Source: Fibrobacteraceae bacterium
Lineage (GTDB): Bacteria; Fibrobacterota; Fibrobacteria; Fibrobacterales; Fibrobacteraceae
Length of the DNA: 21,137 bases
Assembly (NCBI GenBank): GCA_023231365.1
Contig: JALNVO010000012.1
Coordinates: forward strand, 1-21,137
Direction: 5' to 3'
In this document: one piece after another, positions 1-7,541 of the stretch
Layout of the letters: the number at the start of each line of letters is the position of its first letter
How positions within the stretch are numbered: position 1 is the first letter of the stretch
Notes under the pieces: generated by a model
What the model saw: only the letters and a program-made list of their open reading frames with translations
What the model was told of the DNA's origin: nothing
The model's database searches: none
Program-made: the position numbers and the translations under genes

Positions 1-2423
1 CACTCAAATGGTTTGAGTTCTACGCGGCGGTTCGCATCGCGGCCTGCTTTGGTCTTATTATCGGCAATAGGGCGTTCGGATCCATACCCAATGGCACGTA
101 AGCGTGATGGTTCGATTCCTTTTTTGATAAAGTAATCGACGACAGATTCTGCTCGCTTTTGAGAAAGGTTGAGGTTCTTTGCTGCTTTGCCTCTGTTGTC
201 CGTATGGCCTTGCACCTCAAGTTTTGCTGAAGGCGTCTGGCGGAGAAGTTTCACAATATCGTCCAACGTACTGTAGCTTGCATTGGTGAGCATAGCGGAA
301 TTGGGCTTGAAATTAATGCCCTTCTTGAGCTGGCTCAAATCTTGCTTTTTGTCGACAGGGCATCCGTCCGGTTTGATCTTGATTCCTGGAAGTGTTCCGG
401 GGCATTTATCTTCTATATCAGGGACGCCATCCTTGTCCTGGTCGAGTACGCAGCCGGTACTGTCTACAGAAAGGTTAGCTTGAGTATTCGGGCACTTGTC
501 AAGAACATCGGGGACGCCATCCTTGTCCTGGTCGAGTACGCAGCCGGTACTGTCTACAGAAAGGCCTGCCCGTGTATTCGGGCATTTGTCAAGAACATCG
601 GGGACGCCATCCTTGTCCTGGTCGAGTACGCAGCCGGTACTGTCTACAGAAAGGCCTGCCTGTGTATTCGGGCATTTGTCCTTGCTATCAAAGACGCCGT
701 CGTGGTCGCTGTCTTTGGGGCAGCCGAGCGTATCGACAATTGTACCAACTGGAGTACCCGGGCATTTATCGAGTGCGTCTGCAACGCCATCGTGGTCTGC
801 ATCAGTGGGACATCCGGTTGTATCTACTGCAGCTCCAGCCATTGTGTTGAGGCAGCGGTCCTTGTAATCAGGAATGCCGTCATGGTCCTTGTCGACAGGG
901 CATCCGAGAGAATCGACGGATATACCGTTTGGCGTTTTTGGACATTTGTCCTTGCTATCGAAGATTCCATCATGATCGCTGTCTTTTGGGCAACCTTCAT
1001 CATCGACGATTGTACCGACGACGGTTCCCGGGCATTTATCGTCTGCATCTGCAACGCCATCCTTGTCCGCATCCGACGGGCAACCCATGGTGTCTACTTT
1101 TGCTCCTTTACGAGTATTGGGGCATTTATCAAGATAGTCAGCCACGCCATCTTCATCTTGGTCAAGCGGACAACCATTAATATTCACAGACACGTTTGGA
1201 TGGGTTGCCGGGCATTTATCTTGGACATCTGCAACGCCGTCGTGATCGCTGTCTTTGGGGCAACCCATGCTGTCGGTAGGTGTGCCTTTGGGCGTATTTT
1301 TGCAAAGGTCCTTGTAATCAGGGATGCCGTCTTGGTCTTCATCCACAACGCAACCGACGGAATCCACTTTTGCTCCGCGCGGTGTATGTGCGCATAGATC
1401 TTTGCTGTCTCGAATACCATCTTTGTCTTCGTCTTGCATCAGGAACTTGTTTGTCCAAGTAAGAAGGGCCGAGACTCCATATTTTGCAGAGCCGACTTCT
1501 TTGTAGGTCGTTTTCACGCCATCGCGTATTCTCACGACATCGACAGTCTTTTCATATTCGTAATCGTATGTCGTATTAATGCCGATATCGGCGCCGAGTG
1601 CGAGATCGAAGCCTGCCGGAAGGTGCAGGCGGACGCCCGGAGTTAACCGCATCGGATCCGCCACTGGCTCGCGGGGATTAGCTGTTTTTTCAACGCGCGT
1701 TTCGCCAGAAGCCTCCACAAAAATGTCCATCGCGGAAATGGCTGTAAGATTGAGCCCGGATCCCCAAATGACTGTGTTTGAACCTTCATGCAGAGTGCCG
1801 ACAAAGCCTGCGTTGTTATTCCAGCGGAGAGGCACTCCGGCCTGTGTGAAATCGAACGTCAATAGAAGTTCGCCTTCGAAAGCCCAGTCATTTGCAGTGA
1901 AAGCGTGGGAGTTTCCCCAAGAATTCACGTACCAGACATGTCTTGGACGAAGGCCCGTGTTGTGTTTCCCGGTGGGAAAGTAGACTTGTCCCAGTACAGC
2001 TGCGTTAAATACATGGTTTGTATCAACGGGAATACGGATTTTTGTCCAAGCCTGTAAATCGCCGATGCCCGCTCCGTTGAGATGCTGGTTTGGATACTCG
2101 TCGCTCACGGCATCATAATTCAATGGAAGGACAGCACCCAAGTCCCAGAAACTGGTTAGGCCTAATGCCATATGGACATTTCCCGCGACCATCGGTACTA
2201 TTCTATCAAGCGTCTCGGTCTTTCCGTTGGTTGTGTATGTATTTCCATGAGCCATTGCATCGGCATCTGTGGTGAGCTCAGTGCCTAAACCGGCAGAGAA
2301 TACCCATTGCCCTAGAGTTCTTGCACTTTGCTGATGGAGACCGTCTACACCGCCTTCAAGTCCTGTTTCTGCAAAAGCCATTGCGGAAAAACCCAGAATG
2401 GCTAATAGCATTTTTTTGTTCAT
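1..2423 (-). CDS. OmpA-family outer-membrane protein with 12 TSP type-3 repeats (3' end beyond window)
   Basis: At least 807 residues, open to the left edge with no stop seen. Residues 1-18 are a signal peptide ending AMAFA|E. Residues ~19-330 are rich in Gly, aromatic residues and alternating polar/hydrophobic strands, as in a beta-barrel. Residues 331-690 are twelve 30-residue repeats of the pattern DxDxDGvxDxxDKCPxT...GCP, the calcium-binding thrombospondin type-3 unit found in many OmpA/OprF-like proteins. Residues ~700-807 are the OmpA C-terminal peptidoglycan-binding domain: GHTDN with Asp742, LSQKRAESV with Arg757 (15 residues later, the spacing of the diaminopimelate-binding Asp/Arg pair in E. 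coli OmpA), then NRRVEL. It should anchor the outer membrane to the cell wall, with the repeat rod spanning the periplasm. Start is ATG at 2421-2423 with an AGAGGA ribosome site just upstream. The last coding bases fit a stop just outside the window, but that cannot be seen. Confidence 0.93.
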   Translation of the reverse strand, partial: MNKKMLLAILGFSAMAFAETGLEGGVDGLHQQSARTLGQWVFSAGLGTELTTDADAMAHGNTYTTNGKTETLDRIVPMVAGNVHMALGLTSFWDLGAVLPLNYDAVSDEYPNQHLNGAGIGDLQAWTKIRIPVDTNHVFNAAVLGQVYFPTGKHNTGLRPRHVWYVNSWGNSHAFTANDWAFEGELLLTFDFTQAGVPLRWNNNAGFVGTLHEGSNTVIWGSGLNLTAISAMDIFVEASGETRVEKTANPREPVADPMRLTPGVRLHLPAGFDLALGADIGINTTYDYEYEKTVDVVRIRDGVKTTYKEVGSAKYGVSALLTWTNKFLMQDEDKDGIRDSKDLCAHTPRGAKVDSVGCVVDEDQDGIPDYKDLCKNTPKGTPTDSMGCPKDSDHDGVADVQDKCPATHPNVSVNINGCPLDQDEDGVADYLDKCPNTRKGAKVDTMGCPSDADKDGVADADDKCPGTVVGTIVDDEGCPKDSDHDGIFDSKDKCPKTPNGISVDSLGCPVDKDHDGIPDYKDRCLNTMAGAAVDTTGCPTDADHDGVADALDKCPGTPVGTIVDTLGCPKDSDHDGVFDSKDKCPNTQAGLSVDSTGCVLDQDKDGVPDVLDKCPNTRAGLSVDSTGCVLDQDKDGVPDVLDKCPNTQANLSVDSTGCVLDQDKDGVPDIEDKCPGTLPGIKIKPDGCPVDKKQDLSQLKKGINFKPNSAMLTNASYSTLDDIVKLLRQTPSAKLEVQGHTDNRGKAAKNLNLSQKRAESVVDYFIKKGIEPSRLRAIGYGSERPIADNKTKAGRDANRRVELKPFE
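354..1433 (-). repeat. Twelve in-frame 90-bp TSP type-3 repeats
   Basis: Twelve consecutive units of exactly 90 bp (30 codons) with no indels lie inside the OmpA-family gene. Each encodes Asp-rich loops (DxDxDG, then DxxDKCP) and a closing GCP or GCV, so each has two cysteines. Reading the translation, units 1-3, 4-6 and 7-9 correspond to one another: units 2/5/8 end in GCPK, and units 3/6/9 begin DSDHDG. This suggests an older 270-bp super-unit. Units 10-12 share the DQDKDGVPD start and are much more alike. Calcium binding and a rigid periplasmic rod are known for this repeat type and inferred here. Confidence 0.93.
421..690 (-). repeat. Near-identical 90-bp tandem copies within the TSP3 array
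   Basis: A 54-bp block starting at 421 recurs without change at 511 and 601, a spacing of exactly 90 bp. The copies at 511 and 601 stay nearly identical for about 75 bp. Other units in the array differ at many third positions. This part therefore looks recently duplicated by slippage or recombination, and is a candidate for copy-number variation between strains. Confidence 0.9.
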
Positions 2424-2729
2424 CACGTCCTCTTTTGTTAAAAAATTTTCCAGGAGTGGAGTTTATCAAAAGATAAGTAATCTTGAAACGATTATTTTAA
2501 GCAAACTTTTTATTTACTTGTATCTCTTCTATCGCTACCGTTTATTTGCTGATTTTTTCAGGAATATCAAAATTCTATTGGCTTTTGTAAGTAAATTTTA
2601 TATTTGTCTATTTTTATAGGGATTGATCTTGGATTTTCTTTTTCCCGCATAATCAAAATGCTTTTTCTTTCCAAGGTTGTAATTTTTTCTAAATTTGGCG
2701 CGTATTTTTAATCATCTTCCGAGGTAAAT
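2424..2729. other. Divergent intergenic region between ompA-like gene and small charged protein gene
   Basis: 306 bp, strongly AT-rich, no credible coding. It must hold promoters for both directions. For the rightward gene a weak sigma-70-like pair is visible: TTGATC at 2623-2628 and CATAAT at 2648-2653, with a 19-bp spacer that is longer than ideal. No convincing pair was found for the leftward ompA-like gene. No terminator or known riboswitch was recognised. Confidence 0.5.
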
Positions 2730-3056
2730 ATGGCCGAAAACGAAAATAAAGAAACGACTGAAATCAAAACAGAAACGATTCCTGAAGTCAAAGATAACGC
2801 TCCAAAAGCTAAAAAAGATTTTTTCGACAAGAAAAGTGACCGCAGGCCGCACCGCCGTAATTTCGGTGGGGCAGGCAAGTTCGGTTCTCACGCTCAAGAA
2901 AAGAAAGGCCCGTTTTCGGATTCTTTGGCTGACCGCTTCGGCGACATCCTCGCTGCCAAGCTCAAACGCGGCATTGAAGATGATATCAAGCGCAAGATCA
3001 AGGCCGCCCAGTCGGATCCGGCAGTGCAACGCGCGAGCGCCAAATACGGTAAGTGA
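2730..3056 (+). CDS. Small highly charged protein of unknown function
   Basis: 108 residues, no family recognised. The start is ATG with GAGGT four bases upstream. The N-terminal third is Lys/Glu-rich and likely disordered (MAENENKETTE...). Residues ~30-55 are basic and Gly-containing (KKSDRRPHRRNFGG), and the C-terminal ~45 residues look helical (DRFGDILAAKLKRGIEDDI, then basic). There is no signal peptide or membrane segment, so it is probably cytoplasmic. The basic centre would suit nucleic-acid or ribosome contact, but that is speculation. Its stop lies six bases before tRNA-Arg, so both probably share a transcript ending at the terminator at 3141. Reading frame, ribosome site and base composition support it being a real gene. 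Confidence 0.75.
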   Translation: MAENENKETTEIKTETIPEVKDNAPKAKKDFFDKKSDRRPHRRNFGGAGKFGSHAQEKKGPFSDSLADRFGDILAAKLKRGIEDDIKRKIKAAQSDPAVQRASAKYGK

Positions 3057-3062
3057 TTAAGT

Positions 3063-3135
3063 GCCCTCATAGCTCAACTGGATAGAGCGCGCCCCTCCTA
3101 AGGGTGAAATCTACGTTCAAGTCGCAGTGGGGGTA
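3063..3135 (+). tRNA. tRNA-Arg (anticodon CCT)
   Basis: The 73-nt sequence folds as a cloverleaf. The acceptor GCCCTCA pairs with TGGGGGT (one G-T pair), with discriminator A. The D-stem is GCTC/GAGC and the anticodon stem CGCCC/GGGTG. The loop CTCCTAA puts CCT at positions 34-36, decoding AGG. The T-stem CTACG/CGCAG with loop TTCAAGT has one A-C mismatch at its middle pair. CCA is not encoded. The tRNA lies between a protein gene ending 6 nt upstream and a terminator starting 6 nt downstream. Confidence 0.93.
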
Positions 3136-3140
3136 TTTAC

Positions 3141-3173
3141 GGGTCGCACGGAAGTGCGACCCTTTTCTATTTG
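3141..3173 (+). terminator. Intrinsic terminator after tRNA-Arg
   Basis: A perfect 9-bp stem, GGGTCGCAC / GTGCGACCC, with a GGAA tetraloop (3141-3162) is followed by a T-rich tract, TTTTCTATTTG. It is the strongest intrinsic terminator in the window and closes the small-protein/tRNA transcript. Only ~23 nt separate it from the next start codon. Confidence 0.9.
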
Positions 3174-3195
3174 TCTCATTTTTTATTTTTATTCT

Positions 3196-4665
3196 ATGCG
3201 GCGCACTTACGTCATCTTTACTACGGTATTTTTTGTGCTTCTTTTGTTGCCGGTCTCTTGGGAATTTGCACATTCCCTGCATTCCGGCGAAGCTTTCCAG
3301 CCGATGGATATTTTCCGCGATATGGCCAAGCCCGTATGGCGTGAAAAAGCTTTGGTGAAAGAATCGGATTCTCTCTCTGTTCTTTGGCAGAAGCTTTCTG
3401 GAACGGAACTTTCGGATTCTTCATCCGAAGCTTTAGAAAATGCCGTCTTGAATTTAAAGAAGAACATCTTGGAAATCAACGAATATTTGCCGCTGGATTC
3501 TGCGGATCCTTCGCTTGAAAACGTTTCCCGTTTGGAAGAACTTGTCTCGGAATGGGAGAATGGGGTGGATGTTAGAAGGGAAATAGGGATGAGAATTGGC
3601 AAATTGCTGACTCAATATTCCCATTATTCCAGCCGCCGTGTTCTTAGCGCTTGGTGGCGGCACGGCTTTTTAAAGGGGAAGTATTTGCGCGCATTTGAAA
3701 ACCGGCTTGAAAAGGAAAATTCCTTGGTCAAGCTTTCGCGTCCGGTGTATCAGAAGTTTGCTTGGAAAGTCTTGTTCGATCCGGGGACGAAAGCTGTACC
3801 CGTGGATTCCGGGTGGTTGTTCTATCGCCAAGATGTAGAATTTCTAGTACGCAAGGCTCCGTGGAATTCCAGGATGGAAAAATTGGACGATCCGCTCTCC
3901 GCAGTCCTCGACTTTAAGGCGGAACTTGAACGCAGGGGCATAGAACTCTTGGTCGTAGTTATTCCTGGAAAGCCCTCTATTTATCCCGAGCTTTTGAATT
4001 CCGAAATGATGGGCCTTACCGGTGAAAATTTTTCGTATGGCAGAAATTTTGTTTCGATGCTCGCTGAAAATGGTGTGGATGTAGTGAACCTATATTCCGC
4101 GTTCTCTGCTGCAAAGGACAAGGATTCGGAGGAAAATTTACTTTATTTGAATACGGACACTCACTGGACACCGCGCGGGGCCGAACTCGCAGCTAAGGTC
4201 ATTGCAGAGAAAGTAAGAAGATATCCCTTTGTTGTGGATTTCCCGCAGAGGGACTATATGGATTCAGCTGTAATTGTCGAACGCGAAGGCGATGTGGCTG
4301 TAATGGCTGAAGTCGCGAAAGATTTTTCGAAGCAGAAGGTAATTGCTCACGTTGTGAAAGAAGTTTCAGGAAAGCCTTTCCGGGACGATTTCCGGGCATC
4401 GAAGGTCTTGATTCTCGGCGATAGCTATTCCCGAATTTATGAAACGGACGCTCCTCTTGGTGCAGGTTGGATTGCCCATTTTGCTCTCGAAATGCGTACC
4501 CCAGTGGCAAGCATTGTAAGTGATGGAGGCGCAAGTACGCTCGTCCGAGAAAAGCTCGCCCGCAAGTCGCGCGTATTGAAGAACAAGAAACTTGTAATTT
4601 GGGAATTTGTCGAACGCGATTTGCGCTTCGGCGCTGAAGGTTGGAAAAAAGTGAGGCTTGATTAA
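3196..4665 (+). CDS. AlgX/AlgJ-like SGNH acetyltransferase-type protein, membrane-anchored
   Basis: 489 residues. MRRTY is followed by a hydrophobic segment (~residues 5-20), a signal anchor placing the rest in the periplasm. The body matches the SGNH-hydrolase-like fold of AlgX/AlgJ polysaccharide O-acetyltransferases. LVVVIPGKPSIYP begins the domain. The Asp-x-His pair is in NTDTHWTPRG (Asp321, His323), and the Ser is in ILGDSYSR (Ser410). The order Asp-x-His then Ser ~90 residues later is that of AlgX. Such proteins usually transfer acetyl groups delivered by an MBOAT membrane protein, but none is encoded here. ATG 3196 is preferred over an in-frame ATG at 3127, because the latter lies inside the tRNA and would translate the terminator. 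No Shine-Dalgarno is visible. It overlaps hemL by one base (TAATG). The substrate is unknown. Confidence 0.83.
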   Translation: MRRTYVIFTTVFFVLLLLPVSWEFAHSLHSGEAFQPMDIFRDMAKPVWREKALVKESDSLSVLWQKLSGTELSDSSSEALENAVLNLKKNILEINEYLPLDSADPSLENVSRLEELVSEWENGVDVRREIGMRIGKLLTQYSHYSSRRVLSAWWRHGFLKGKYLRAFENRLEKENSLVKLSRPVYQKFAWKVLFDPGTKAVPVDSGWLFYRQDVEFLVRKAPWNSRMEKLDDPLSAVLDFKAELERRGIELLVVVIPGKPSIYPELLNSEMMGLTGENFSYGRNFVSMLAENGVDVVNLYSAFSAAKDKDSEENLLYLNTDTHWTPRGAELAAKVIAEKVRRYPFVVDFPQRDYMDSAVIVEREGDVAVMAEVAKDFSKQKVIAHVVKEVSGKPFRDDFRASKVLILGDSYSRIYETDAPLGAGWIAHFALEMRTPVASIVSDGGASTLVREKLARKSRVLKNKKLVIWEFVERDLRFGAEGWKKVRLD

Positions 4666-5948
4666 TGAATTCGCAAAAGGCATCTTGGTGGAATCGCGCA
4701 TTGAAAGTTCTTCCGGGCGGAGTGGATTCGCCGGTCAGGGCTTTTGGCGGAGTGGGCGGCGAGCCTATTTTTATTAGATCCGCTGAAGGTGCATATCTCT
4801 TTGATGATTCAGGAAAGAGATATATCGATTTTATTCTTTCTTGGGGCCCGATGATTTTGGGGCATAATCCACCGCAGGAGATTGCGGCTTTAAAAGATCA
4901 ACTTACCCGTGGGTTAAGCTTTGGTACGGGTACGGACAGCGAAGTGGAACTCGCAGAATTCATTCTGTCCAAGATTCCTGGAATGTCGAAAATTCGCCTA
5001 GTAAATTCGGGAACGGAAGCGACGATGAGCGCAATCCGCGTCGCACGGGGTGCTACGAACCGGAATAAGATCATCAAATTCCGCGGTTGCTATCACGGAC
5101 ACGGAGATTCTTTTTTAATTCAGGCCGGTTCCGGGGCTTTGACACATGGAACGCCGAGTTCCTTGGGTGTCACGCCTGGTGTTGCTGAAGATACGCTGAT
5201 TGCGGATTATAACCACTTAGAGGAGGTAGAAGCTCTTTTTGCATCTCATCCCTCGGATATTGCCGCAGTCATTGTAGAACCTGTTGCAGGAAATATGGGT
5301 GTCGTTCCCCCTTGTGAAGGCTTTTTGGAAGGTCTTCGTATATTATGCACAAAGTATTCTTCTGTACTCATCTTTGATGAGGTGATGACCGGCTTTCGCG
5401 TATTTGACGGTGGGGCGGCCAAACGCTTTAACGTTCAGCCGGATATGATTACGCTCGGGAAAATTGTCGGCGGTGGAATGCCGCTTGCCGCTTATTCGGG
5501 TAGGGAAGAGTTGATGGATAATGTAAGTCCGCTTGGCAAAGTGTATCAGGCAGGAACGCTTTCCGGGAATCCAATGGCTGTTACCGCCGGACTTTCTTTG
5601 CTCAAGCTTCTTTATGAAATAAGGCCTTGGATGGCTTTAGAGGCCTCTGGAGCAATACTTGAAGCGGGCCTTCTTGATGCGGCGAAAACAGCAGGCGTTA
5701 GCGTACAAATTAACAGAGTCGGATCCATGTTCACTGTGTTTTTTTCGGAAGCTCCTGTGATAGATACGGAATCGGCATTAAAGGCCGATCCTAAAAAATT
5801 TGCTCAATTTTTCCATTCTATGCTGGATGATGGCTTTTTCTTTCCGCCATCCCAATTTGAAAGTGCTTTTATTTCAACAGAGCATACAGATGAAATTATG
5901 GAAAAGGCGATCAAATCCGCATTACAAGCATTTAAAAAGGTAAAGTGA
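4665..5948 (+). CDS. hemL: Glutamate-1-semialdehyde 2,1-aminomutase
   Basis: 427 residues, the usual length of HemL. It is a PLP-dependent fold-type I enzyme that converts glutamate-1-semialdehyde to 5-aminolevulinate, the C5-pathway step feeding heme, siroheme and corrinoid synthesis. Family hallmarks run in order: LPGGVDSPVRAFGGVGGEP near the N-terminus; NSGTEATMSAIRVARG; RGCYHGHGDSFL; EPVAGNMGVVPP; FDEVMTGFRV; and TLGKIVGGGMP with the PLP lysine at 266 (265 in E. coli). The ATG overlaps the previous stop by one base, with GAGG eight bases upstream inside the preceding gene, so translation is probably coupled. hemA and the rest of the pathway are not in the window. Confidence 0.97.
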   Translation: MNSQKASWWNRALKVLPGGVDSPVRAFGGVGGEPIFIRSAEGAYLFDDSGKRYIDFILSWGPMILGHNPPQEIAALKDQLTRGLSFGTGTDSEVELAEFILSKIPGMSKIRLVNSGTEATMSAIRVARGATNRNKIIKFRGCYHGHGDSFLIQAGSGALTHGTPSSLGVTPGVAEDTLIADYNHLEEVEALFASHPSDIAAVIVEPVAGNMGVVPPCEGFLEGLRILCTKYSSVLIFDEVMTGFRVFDGGAAKRFNVQPDMITLGKIVGGGMPLAAYSGREELMDNVSPLGKVYQAGTLSGNPMAVTAGLSLLKLLYEIRPWMALEASGAILEAGLLDAAKTAGVSVQINRVGSMFTVFFSEAPVIDTESALKADPKKFAQFFHSMLDDGFFFPPSQFESAFISTEHTDEIMEKAIKSALQAFKKVK

Positions 5949-7276
5949 TGAATATTAATGATGCTGTTTCTTTTTTGAGTGCAGAAGCAAAAAAATGCAC
6001 CACTGCGTTTGATGTAATAGCGGGACATTCCAAGTCGGAAGGAGTTTCGGTATTTCAAGGGAAAGTACAGAATACGGAAATTTCGGAATCGGTGGGCATT
6101 GGAGTCCGGGTCTTTAACGGGGAAAAGCCGGGCTATGCTTATACGGAACACCTTGCAGAAGACTCCATTAGGCAAACTTTGAAAGATGCTCTCTCGCACA
6201 CGGCATTTACTAAGGCAATTCCTATAGAACTTCCTCGCCTTTCAGAGTATCGCAAATTAAGAATGCCCTATAATGAAGAACTTTCCAAAGTGACGCTCGC
6301 TCAGATGGCTGACCTTTCTCTTGAAATTGAGAAAAAAGCTTTTGCCCTTTCTTCGAAAATAGAGAACATTCCTTATCTCGGCGCGGGCAAGGAAGAATCC
6401 ATCGTTGTTTTTGAAAACAGCAATGGCGTGCACTTTGAAAATCGCCGGAATGGAATTTCTGCAGGGGCTGGCGTTTTAGCCGTGAGCGGGGAATCCAAGA
6501 AACTGGGAGCTTATGACAAATCCGGTTTGTCTTTTTCTTTGCTCTCCGCCGATGAAATTGCTTCCAAAGCCGTTTCCCGTGCGTTGGAGCTACTTTCGCC
6601 TTCTAAAATAGATAGTGGTAAAATGCCCGTTGTCTTTTCAGAACGCGTTGCGGGGTCGTTGGTCGCTATGTACGCGTCGTCTTTTTATGCGGAACAGGTG
6701 CAAAAAGGGCAGTCCCGTTTGCAAGGTAAATTGGGAGCTCAAATTGCAGACAAATGCTTCTCTCTCTCGAGTGATCCTTTTCGTGAAGATCTTCCCGGCG
6801 TTAAAACGATCGATTCCGAAGGTGTCGTTGCGAAACAAATTAATTTAGTCCAGAACGGGAAACTGGAAGATTTCCTTTATAATCTGGAAACTGCTCAAAT
6901 CGATAAGCGAACTAGTAATGGCTCTGCGGCGCGTTCCTATTCTGGAAAAGTAGGCACATCCTTTTCGAATTTGATCGTCGCTCCAGGATCTCAAAAGACA
7001 GAAGAACTTTTGAAACTTTTTCCGAAGTGCTTTTTTGTGGTTCACCTCGATGGAAATTCGGGCTGCAGCGCGATCAGCGGAGAAATGAGTATCGGCGCCC
7101 AAGGGCTTTATGTGGAAAATGGGAAGATTATGCATCCTGTAGAAGGGGTCACGCTCAGCGCTAATTTTTTTGACCTTTTGCAAAGTCTAGTCGCTGTGGG
7201 GAACGAGTACCCGGATGCCTACACCTCTATTCAAGTTCCAGCGCTGGCATTCCCGGAAATTGCTCTTTCAAATTGA
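5948..7276 (+). CDS. pmbA: PmbA/TldE-family metalloprotease-like protein
   Basis: 442 residues from ATG 5948. A GTG at 5945 is also possible, but the ATG shares one base with the hemL stop and has AAGG seven bases upstream. The protein shows the TldD/PmbA family layout. An N-terminal domain contains GVRVFNGEKPGYAYTEHL. A central domain contains SNGVHFENRRNGISAGAGV. A C-terminal domain contains NLIVAPGSQ and VVHLDGNSGCSAISGEMS, then GLYVENGKI and PVEGVTLSANF. It lacks the HExxxH metal site of TldD, as PmbA/TldE does. In E. coli TldD and TldE form a heterodimeric peptidase acting on unfolded peptides. A TldD partner is not next to it and would have to be elsewhere in the genome. The overlap suggests a shared transcript with hemL. 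Confidence 0.9.
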   Translation: MNINDAVSFLSAEAKKCTTAFDVIAGHSKSEGVSVFQGKVQNTEISESVGIGVRVFNGEKPGYAYTEHLAEDSIRQTLKDALSHTAFTKAIPIELPRLSEYRKLRMPYNEELSKVTLAQMADLSLEIEKKAFALSSKIENIPYLGAGKEESIVVFENSNGVHFENRRNGISAGAGVLAVSGESKKLGAYDKSGLSFSLLSADEIASKAVSRALELLSPSKIDSGKMPVVFSERVAGSLVAMYASSFYAEQVQKGQSRLQGKLGAQIADKCFSLSSDPFREDLPGVKTIDSEGVVAKQINLVQNGKLEDFLYNLETAQIDKRTSNGSAARSYSGKVGTSFSNLIVAPGSQKTEELLKLFPKCFFVVHLDGNSGCSAISGEMSIGAQGLYVENGKIMHPVEGVTLSANFFDLLQSLVAVGNEYPDAYTSIQVPALAFPEIALSN

Positions 7277-7322
7277 TTTTTTTTGCGGTTTTGGATAGGG
7301 GAAAATGGTTCTTCTATGTTAT

Positions 7323-7350
7323 GCTGCAATTTGGCCAATTGCAGCTTTTA
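7323..7350 (+). terminator. Probable terminator of the hemL-pmbA transcript
   Basis: A perfect 9-bp stem, GCTGCAATT / AATTGCAGC, with loop TGGCC is followed by TTTTATG. It begins 47 bp after the pmbA stop. The T-tract is short and the stem part AT, so termination may be incomplete. The stem is nearly symmetrical, so it could also act in the other direction. Confidence 0.55.
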
Positions 7351-7469
7351 TGATATACCGTAGACAGAGGGGCGCCGTTATTGTTTTTCTCGTTTTTAAA
7401 TAATTCTATTGCTATTCTGTACAGTAATTATGTCATAAACTATGAAAAATCGGCTTTGCTCTGTTTAGA

Positions 7470-7541
7470 GATCGGCTCGTAGGGTGAGTATGGAACATGA
7501 GACATCGCAACAAAGCGATTTTAAGAGGTGCTCCAAAATTA
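7470..7541 (+). repeat. Degraded copy of structured intergenic repeat
   Basis: This ~72-bp stretch resembles the larger element at 14937-15136 in the same orientation. Both contain TCGGC then GGGTGAG, ATGGAACA, a GA-rich core and CGCAACAAA, and both end with a TTTTARGAG motif close to CCAAAATT. The copy is shorter: it lacks the upstream hairpins and the ~60-bp middle part of the larger element. Judged by eye, without an alignment score. Confidence 0.55.

Noticed and set aside
342..1397. 351-codon open frame on the plus strand across the TSP3 array
   Set aside because: It is antisense to the OmpA repeats. Because units are exactly 90 bp, a frame free of stops in one unit stays open through all. 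Its translation is itself periodic and unlike any protein, with no ribosome site.
354..1433. Regular 90-bp periodicity resembling a CRISPR array
   Set aside because: There are no short conserved repeats with unique spacers; the whole unit is coding, in frame, and gives the TSP3 motif.
3127..3195. Upstream in-frame ATG for the AlgX-like gene
   Set aside because: It lies in the T-arm/acceptor of the tRNA and would require translating the terminator hairpin. The membrane anchor begins naturally at ATG 3196.
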